DNA from: Methylomonas subterranea
Lineage (GTDB): Bacteria > Pseudomonadota > Gammaproteobacteria > Methylococcales > Methylomonadaceae
Direction of reading: 5' to 3'
Length of the DNA: 64,000 nt
Assembly: GCF_024505185.1 (NCBI RefSeq)
Contig: NZ_JANIBJ010000021.1
Span: 1-64,000, forward strand
The notes beneath the pieces are model-generated. The model did not search any database. It was not told the DNA's origin and worked only from the letters and a program-made list of their open reading frames with translations. Every line of letters begins with the position of its first letter. Position 1 is the stretch's first letter. The translations under genes were made by a program, and so were the position numbers. This document shows positions 59,370 to 64,000 of this stretch, piece after piece.

Positions 59370-61124
59370 TTAATGGCCGACCAGCGTCAGCAAGCGTTCG
59401 ACGCCTATTGGCTCTTGTTGCAGCAAAGGCACCACGGCATGCCGCTGGGTATGTTGCGTGGCGACGGCCTCGATTTCGGGTAGCTCATTAGCCGCCCTTT
59501 GTCGCAGTAATGGCGATTTAGCTTTACTTGCCGCGACGCTGGCATTGATGATCCAGGCCCAGACAGCCATGCCGGCGCGTTTCAGGTCGGCTTGCAGATT
59601 GGCGGCTTCCAATACCGGCGTGGTCTCCGCCAGCGTGACGATCAGCACCTTGGTGCGATGCTGGTCCTGTAAGCGCATTAACGGCGTCGTGTAATGCAAG
59701 TCCTTGGCGTCCATTTGCCGGCCGACTTCGCGGTGATAGGCGCCGGTGGCATCCAGCAACAGCAAGGTATGGCCGGTCGGCGCGGTGTCCATCACCACGA
59801 ACTGGCTGTCCGCTTCGCGAATGATGGCGGAAAAGGCCTGGAACACCGCGATTTCCTCGGTGCAGGGAGAGCGCAGGTCTTCCTCCAATAAGGCGCGGCC
59901 TTGCTCATCCAATTTAGCGCCCTTGGTCTCCAGCACATACTGGCGGTAGCGTTCGGTTTCCTGTTGCGGGTCGATGCGGCTGACGGCCAGATTGTCCAGC
60001 GTGCCGTTCAGGGTCTCGCTCAAATGTGCGGCTGGGTCCGATGTGGTCAGGTGCACCGGCAATCCGCGCCGGGCCAATTCCACCGCAATGGCGGCGGCCA
60101 GGGTGGTTTTGCCGACGCCGCCCTTACCCATCAGTAGAATCAAACCGTGTTGGTCTTGGGCGATTTCATCCACCAGATCGGACAGCTTGGGTTCGTCCGG
60201 TTCCAGAGGCGAATCGACGGCGATTTCGGTCGTTGTGGGGGTGTCTTCGAATAGTTGCCGCAATGCGGTCGGGCCCACCATATTGAACGGCTTCAGCATC
60301 AGCCTGTCGCACGGCAGCCTTTGCAAAACGTCGGGCATGTTTTGCAGCGCGGCGAGTTCGCGTTCGTGTATGGCGGCTGCTAGCGGATCATTTTCAGCTT
60401 CGCTTTGCGGCAGGATGCCGTTGATGAGCAAATGCTGTTGCGACAAGCCAATCGCCGCCAGTTCCGCATGAGTGCGAGCGACTTCGCGCAAGGGGGCTTG
60501 CTGGGCGCGCGCAACCAGAATCAAACGCGTGCGCCGGCTATCGGCCAAGGCGTCGACGGCGGCCTTGTATTGCTCGCGCTGTTTCTCCAGGCCCGCCAAC
60601 GGTCCCAGACAGGATGCATCGCCCTTGCCGGCGTCCAAGAAACCGCTCCAGGCGCCGGGCAGTTGCAACAGGCGCATGGTGTGGCCGGTCGGCGCGGTAT
60701 CGAACACGATATGGTCATAGCCAGCCGTCAGCGCGCTATCGGTCAGCAGCGCGGTGAATTCGTCGAAGGCGGCGATTTCAGTGGTGCAAGCACCGGATAG
60801 TTGTTCTTCCATGCTTTTGACGACGGATTCCGGCAACAATCCCCGCACCGGCCCGACGATGCGGTCGCGGTAGGCTTGGGCGGCCGCTTGCGGGTCGATC
60901 TCCAGCGCCGACAAGCCGGGCACGTTTGCTATCGCCGTGATGGTGTTGCCGATGTTGACGCCGAATACTTGGCCCACATTGGAGGCCGGGTCGGTACTGA
61001 CCAGCAGCACCTTGCGACCGGTCTCGGCCAAATGAATGGCCGTGGCGCAGGCCACCGAGGTCTTGCCGACGCCGCCCTTGCCGGTAAAAAACAAAAAGCG
61101 CGGCGGTCGATCGAGGAATTTCAT
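59370..61124 (-). CDS. arsA: Arsenite-translocating ATPase ArsA
   Basis: ArsA is the ATPase that powers arsenite efflux. The 584-aa protein has two homologous halves, each with a P-loop (FFTGKGGVGKT near 13 and LMGKGGVGKTT near 330) and the signature DTAPTGHT near 143 and 450. Cysteines in LSGACTTEI, ASCLGPL and LRSPCTEEI match the metalloid-binding Cys of the family. The start at 61124 gives the family N-terminus. It lies 10 bp after arsD, its usual metallochaperone partner. Confidence 0.95.
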   Translation of the reverse strand: MKFLDRPPRFLFFTGKGGVGKTSVACATAIHLAETGRKVLLVSTDPASNVGQVFGVNIGNTITAIANVPGLSALEIDPQAAAQAYRDRIVGPVRGLLPESVVKSMEEQLSGACTTEIAAFDEFTALLTDSALTAGYDHIVFDTAPTGHTMRLLQLPGAWSGFLDAGKGDASCLGPLAGLEKQREQYKAAVDALADSRRTRLILVARAQQAPLREVARTHAELAAIGLSQQHLLINGILPQSEAENDPLAAAIHERELAALQNMPDVLQRLPCDRLMLKPFNMVGPTALRQLFEDTPTTTEIAVDSPLEPDEPKLSDLVDEIAQDQHGLILLMGKGGVGKTTLAAAIAVELARRGLPVHLTTSDPAAHLSETLNGTLDNLAVSRIDPQQETERYRQYVLETKGAKLDEQGRALLEEDLRSPCTEEIAVFQAFSAIIREADSQFVVMDTAPTGHTLLLLDATGAYHREVGRQMDAKDLHYTTPLMRLQDQHRTKVLIVTLAETTPVLEAANLQADLKRAGMAVWAWIINASVAASKAKSPLLRQRAANELPEIEAVATQHTQRHAVVPLLQQEPIGVERLLTLVGH

Positions 61125-61134
61125 GGCGTGGACC

Positions 61135-61491
61135 TTAGCAGCACTTGCCGCCGCTGCAACAGCCGGACGCTGGATTTTCCGCAACGGTATCGATGGCGGC
61201 CCAGCGCGCCAGTTCGCTTCGATTAGGATAGCGGCCTGCCAGCGCCACTTCGCCATCGAGCAGAATCAAAGGCAGCGCTTCAGCGCCGGAGCGTTCCAAA
61301 AACGCTTTGACCACCGGGTTTTCCGCAAAGACCAGCGGTTGTTGAGCGAGGTTGAAGCGCTCGATTTGCGCGCCGTTTTGCTTGGCCCAATCGATGTCGG
61401 CGAATACATCCACCAATTGCTGATCGACGTCCACCCCGCAAACGCCGGTGCTGCAACATAAAGCAGGATCGAAAATTTGAATAGTGCTCAT
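61135..61491 (-). CDS. arsD: Arsenic metallochaperone ArsD
   Basis: ArsD hands trivalent arsenic to ArsA. The 118-aa protein has the essential cysteines in ALCCSTGVCG (C12, C13, C18) and two C-terminal cysteine clusters (SGCCSGGKCC). The rest fits the thioredoxin-like ArsD fold. It lies directly before arsA, the usual order. Confidence 0.94.
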   Translation of the reverse strand: MSTIQIFDPALCCSTGVCGVDVDQQLVDVFADIDWAKQNGAQIERFNLAQQPLVFAENPVVKAFLERSGAEALPLILLDGEVALAGRYPNRSELARWAAIDTVAENPASGCCSGGKCC

Positions 61492-61507
61492 GACAAACTC
61501 CCAAAAA

Positions 61508-61987
61508 TCAAGGTAACAAGCCGCCGATACGGTCCAACTCGGCTTGCAGACGCGTTGGATCGTTTTTTAACTCATCCAACGGCAGGGCCAGGAAGGTCTC
61601 GATGCGGTGGCGCAAAATGCCGTAGGCAGTCTCGAAAGCGGCCTTGATTTCCGCTTCGGTGCCTTGGGCATGGGCCGGGTCTTCCACACCCCAATGGCTG
61701 CGCATGACCGAGCCTAGATAAGCCGGACAGGTTTCATTGGCGGCATTGCCGCAGACGCTGATGACGATGTCCGGCGCGGTCGGCAGGTCGTTCCAGGATT
61801 TGCTGTAATAGCCCTCGATGGAGATGCCCTTTTCTTGCAGCAATGCCACCGCGCCGCTGTTCAAGCGGCCGATGGGCTTGCTGCCAGCGCTGATCGCATG
61901 CCAGCCCGCCGGAGCCAGATGGTTGAAAACGGCTTCGCCCATCAGGGAGCGACAGGAATTACCGGTACATAGAAATAACACGTTCAT
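61508..61987 (-). CDS. arsC: Arsenate reductase, LMW-phosphatase type (first copy)
   Basis: The 159-aa protein has the P-loop CTGNSCRS near residue 7 and a redox pair in VCGNAANETC near 79-86, again the thioredoxin-coupled type; SHWGVEDPAHA near 97 matches the family. It is the second gene of the operon, 24 bp after arsR. Together with the copy at 58826 the operon encodes two arsenate reductases. Confidence 0.92.
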   Translation of the reverse strand: MNVLFLCTGNSCRSLMGEAVFNHLAPAGWHAISAGSKPIGRLNSGAVALLQEKGISIEGYYSKSWNDLPTAPDIVISVCGNAANETCPAYLGSVMRSHWGVEDPAHAQGTEAEIKAAFETAYGILRHRIETFLALPLDELKNDPTRLQAELDRIGGLLP

Positions 61988-62011
61988 GGTTTGGTCCGTT
62001 GGCTTGGTGGT

Positions 62012-62350
62012 TCAGTCTTTGTGGCAACATGCCGATGCCTCGCCGGCATCGAAGCAATGCTCCGGATGCCCGGCACAACATTCGGCCGTCAAATAATCCA
62101 CCAGCGCCTGCATCACCGACAAATTTGCCCGATAACGCTGGTAGCGCCCTTCCTGAGTCACGTTGAGCAAGTCGGCATGCGTCATGGCTTTCAGGTGAAA
62201 CGACAGATTGGTCGGCGGCAAAGTCAATTCGGCGGCAATTTCGCCGGCAACCAAACCCGTGGGAGCATGTTTTACCAATAAGCGAAATATATCCAGCCGG
62301 ATGCCGGAAGCCAACGATTCAAACAGGGTGGTGGCGATTTGTTTATCCAT
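62012..62350 (-). CDS. arsR: Arsenic-responsive repressor ArsR
   Basis: The 112-aa winged-helix protein of the SmtB/ArsR family has the DNA-binding helices in GEIAAELTLPPTNLSFHLKAM near 37-57. The classical ELCVCD site is missing. Instead, cysteines are at the C-terminus (ECCAGHPEHC near 90, ACCHKD at the end), as in ArsR variants that bind arsenite with C-terminal residues. It is the first gene of the ars operon and should repress its own promoter through the palindrome at 62364-62392. Confidence 0.92.
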   Translation of the reverse strand: MDKQIATTLFESLASGIRLDIFRLLVKHAPTGLVAGEIAAELTLPPTNLSFHLKAMTHADLLNVTQEGRYQRYRANLSVMQALVDYLTAECCAGHPEHCFDAGEASACCHKD

Positions 62351-62363
62351 GAGTCAACTATAC

Positions 62364-62392
62364 AACAATTATTGAAATATAAAAATATTGTT
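62364..62392. promoter_or_regulatory. Candidate ArsR operator
   Basis: An AT-rich imperfect palindrome, AACAATTATT with AAATATTGTT as the other arm, lies 14 bp before the arsR start. ArsR/SmtB repressors bind such sites over the promoter. Site assignment is inference from symmetry and position. Confidence 0.5.
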
Positions 62393-62580
62393 TTCGCCTT
62401 GCGGTATTTTCATGCCCGCACTGCGGCAGGCCTTTTGGCTAATCATAAAAAACAAGCGAAATTGCGCCTGTTGGCAAGCGCTGGTAAATGTCCAAGGCCG
62501 GCCCGGCGCTCGAGGACGACTTTCCATGCAAACGGAAAAGTCGCCATGTGCTTTCAGGCTAGGGCGGGTGCTTGATGTAT

Positions 62581-63021
62581 CTAATCCGCGCGCAACGGCG
62601 CCACCCTGCCGTTGCGCCGAAATTCGCGATAATCGGCCAGCACCTGGGCGTGATCGAAAGCCAGCCGCGCGGGCAGGTTGTCGAAATTGAACAGGCCGCA
62701 GTTTTTGGCGTCGTCCGCCGCCAACGGCATGCCATGGGCCCGACCCACGTAAACCGCCGTAACCGTATGATTGCGCGGGTCGCGGGCGGGATTCGAATAG
62801 ATGCCGAGCAGGGCCGTCAATGTCACATCCAGACCGGTTTCTTCCTTTGCTTCGCGAATGGCGGCCCGCTCCACGGTTTCCCCGACATCGACAAAGCCGC
62901 CGGGTACCGCCCAGCCGTAGGGTGGAAAGGCGCGTTCGATCAAAACGAATGGGTGTTGCGGATCGTCGATCAATTCGATCAGAATATCCGCCGCGAGCAG
63001 CGGCGTGACGGGTTTTGCCAT
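62581..63021 (-). CDS. Nudix hydrolase
   Basis: The 146-aa protein has a full Nudix box, [20 protein letters not shown] then ETGLDV, near residues 42-67, which binds Mg and cuts nucleoside-diphosphate-linked substrates. The preceding YGWAVPGG and the cytosolic nature suggest an ADP-ribose or nucleotide-sugar pyrophosphatase, but the substrate is not fixed by sequence. The start at 63021 (MAKPVTP) is preferred to the longer frame from 63105. It diverges from the deacetylase-like gene. Confidence 0.88.
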   Translation of the reverse strand: MAKPVTPLLAADILIELIDDPQHPFVLIERAFPPYGWAVPGGFVDVGETVERAAIREAKEETGLDVTLTALLGIYSNPARDPRNHTVTAVYVGRAHGMPLAADDAKNCGLFNFDNLPARLAFDHAQVLADYREFRRNGRVAPLRAD

Positions 63022-63131
63022 GGTAAACCTCGCGATGGGCTCAAATGGATGGAATTCTAGCGGGAGGCTTGATTTTAAGCCAGTCATCCCGCATAGGGTA
63101 ACCATTGGCGGGGTATATTGGGAGAGGTGTT

Positions 63132-64000
63132 ATGACCATGCTTTATTATGCAGATGCCGATTTTCTGGCTCACGACACCGGGCCCGGCCACCCGGAGAGC
63201 CCGGCCCGTTTGCGGGCCATCGAAACGGCATTGAGCGCCGCCGGATTTCCGGGCCTGTCGCGCCGAACCGCGACTATTCCCGAAGACATCGAGGCCAAGC
63301 TGTGCCTGATTCATACTCCGACCATGATTGCGCGGGTATTGAGCGGCATACCCGCCGAGGGCCTGAGCTACTTCGACGCCGATACGGTAGCCTCCCCCGG
63401 CTCCAGGGCGGCCGCCCTGCGGGCGGTGGCCACGGTATGCGACGCAGTGGACAGAATTATCTCCGGCGAGGCCGGACAGGCATTTTGCGCGGTTCGTCCG
63501 CCGGGGCATCACGCCATGCCGGGCTATCCGATGGGGTTTTGCCTGTTCAACAATGTTGCCATTGCGGCCGAATATGCCCGCCGCCATTACGGCTTGGAAC
63601 GCCTCGCGATTGTGGATTTCGACGTGCATCACGGTAACGGTACCCAGGCGGCGTTTTACCGGCAAGCGCAAGTGCTATACGCCTCCAGCCACCAATGGCC
63701 GCATTATCCGGGCAGCGGCCACCCTTCCGAGAACGGAGTGGGCAATATCATCAACGTGCCCTTGCCCACTGGCACCGACGGCAACACTTTCCGGGCCAAA
63801 TATCGCGAAATCATTTTCCCGGCGCTGAAAAAGTTCGCGCCGCAACTGTTGTTTGTTTCAGCCGGATTCGATGCCCATAAAGACGATCCGCTGGCATCGT
63901 TACGCCTGGAAGCCGACGATTACGCCTGGGTAAGTCGACAATTAAGGATGATCGCCGACGAATGCTGCCAAGGACGCATTATTTCCGCGCTGGAGGGCGG
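63132..64000 (+). CDS. Histone deacetylase family protein (AcuC/acetylpolyamine amidohydrolase type), 3' end outside window
   Basis: At least 289 codons are present, and the gene runs off the right edge. Family motifs are HDTGPGHPESPARL near residue 14, RPPGHHAMPGYPMGFC near 122 (the HH pair), and DFDVHHGNGTQ near 162 (zinc ligands D and H). Such bacterial enzymes remove acetyl groups from proteins or polyamines. The ATG at 63132 has GGGAGAGG upstream. Polyamine deacetylation would connect with the spermidine synthase-like gene at 24023 only by guess. Confidence 0.9.
   Translation, partial: MTMLYYADADFLAHDTGPGHPESPARLRAIETALSAAGFPGLSRRTATIPEDIEAKLCLIHTPTMIARVLSGIPAEGLSYFDADTVASPGSRAAALRAVATVCDAVDRIISGEAGQAFCAVRPPGHHAMPGYPMGFCLFNNVAIAAEYARRHYGLERLAIVDFDVHHGNGTQAAFYRQAQVLYASSHQWPHYPGSGHPSENGVGNIINVPLPTGTDGNTFRAKYREIIFPALKKFAPQLLFVSAGFDAHKDDPLASLRLEADDYAWVSRQLRMIADECCQGRIISALEG

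Overview
The window is a 64 kb chromosomal segment of a gammaproteobacterium. The mix of genes suggests a type I methanotroph (Methylococcales, Methylomonas-like): a PEP-CTERM-type surface protein ending in a VPVPGAVWLFG-like anchor, RegB/RegA redox control, a SulP transporter paired with a beta-carbonic anhydrase, and many REP-like palindromes between genes. That assignment is inference; no 16S rRNA or methane monooxygenase gene is present.

1-9250 is a complete type I-F CRISPR-Cas locus with an unusual divergent layout. The array (12 full 28-bp repeats, running off the left edge) is followed by its leader. Then, on the minus strand, come cas1, cas6f, cas7f, cas5f and cas8f, tightly overlapped; their transcription runs from cas8f toward the array. 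cas8f is split into two reading frames at a run of nine A. On the plus strand a WYL-domain regulator (CapW/BrxR-like) and the cas2-cas3 fusion form the opposite arm. A 113-bp divergent promoter region between the arms holds a palindrome overlapping both likely -35 boxes.

9341-20450 holds core and accessory genes: an MFS exporter, a small unknown protein followed by a strongly structured element, an orphan heavy-metal-type RND pump, a TPR-oxygenase protein, an HD-GYP protein, dnaB and alr. 20575-21696 looks like an integron gene cassette (a DUF4145 gene with its own attC site) plus the start of a second one, with no integrase in view. A Phd/ParE-type toxin-antitoxin pair and radA follow.

24023-37665 carries a polyamine-synthase-like membrane protein, a PEP-CTERM protein preceded by a candidate variant c-di-GMP riboswitch, a PilZ c-di-GMP receptor, an FHA protein, the pta-(DUF2380)-ackA acetate operon, HDOD and CobW proteins, the regBA two-component system, a VanZ-like protein and tRNA-Phe. 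37666-40034 is AT-rich and gene-poor, with one atypical SDR protein.

40035-47575 has a probable inorganic-carbon uptake operon (USP protein, SulP-USP fusion, carbonic anhydrase), then two related response regulators and one sensor kinase. 47690-48511 is a decayed nhaD. 48642-56897 is a type I restriction-modification operon (hsdM, hsdS, DUF559 nuclease, broken rhuM, yhcG-like nuclease, hsdR) in which palindromic repeats are embedded in frame in several proteins. 57158-62350 is a seven-gene arsenic operon (arsR, arsC, arsD, arsA, arsC, arsI-like, acr3). A Nudix hydrolase and the start of a histone-deacetylase-family gene end the window.
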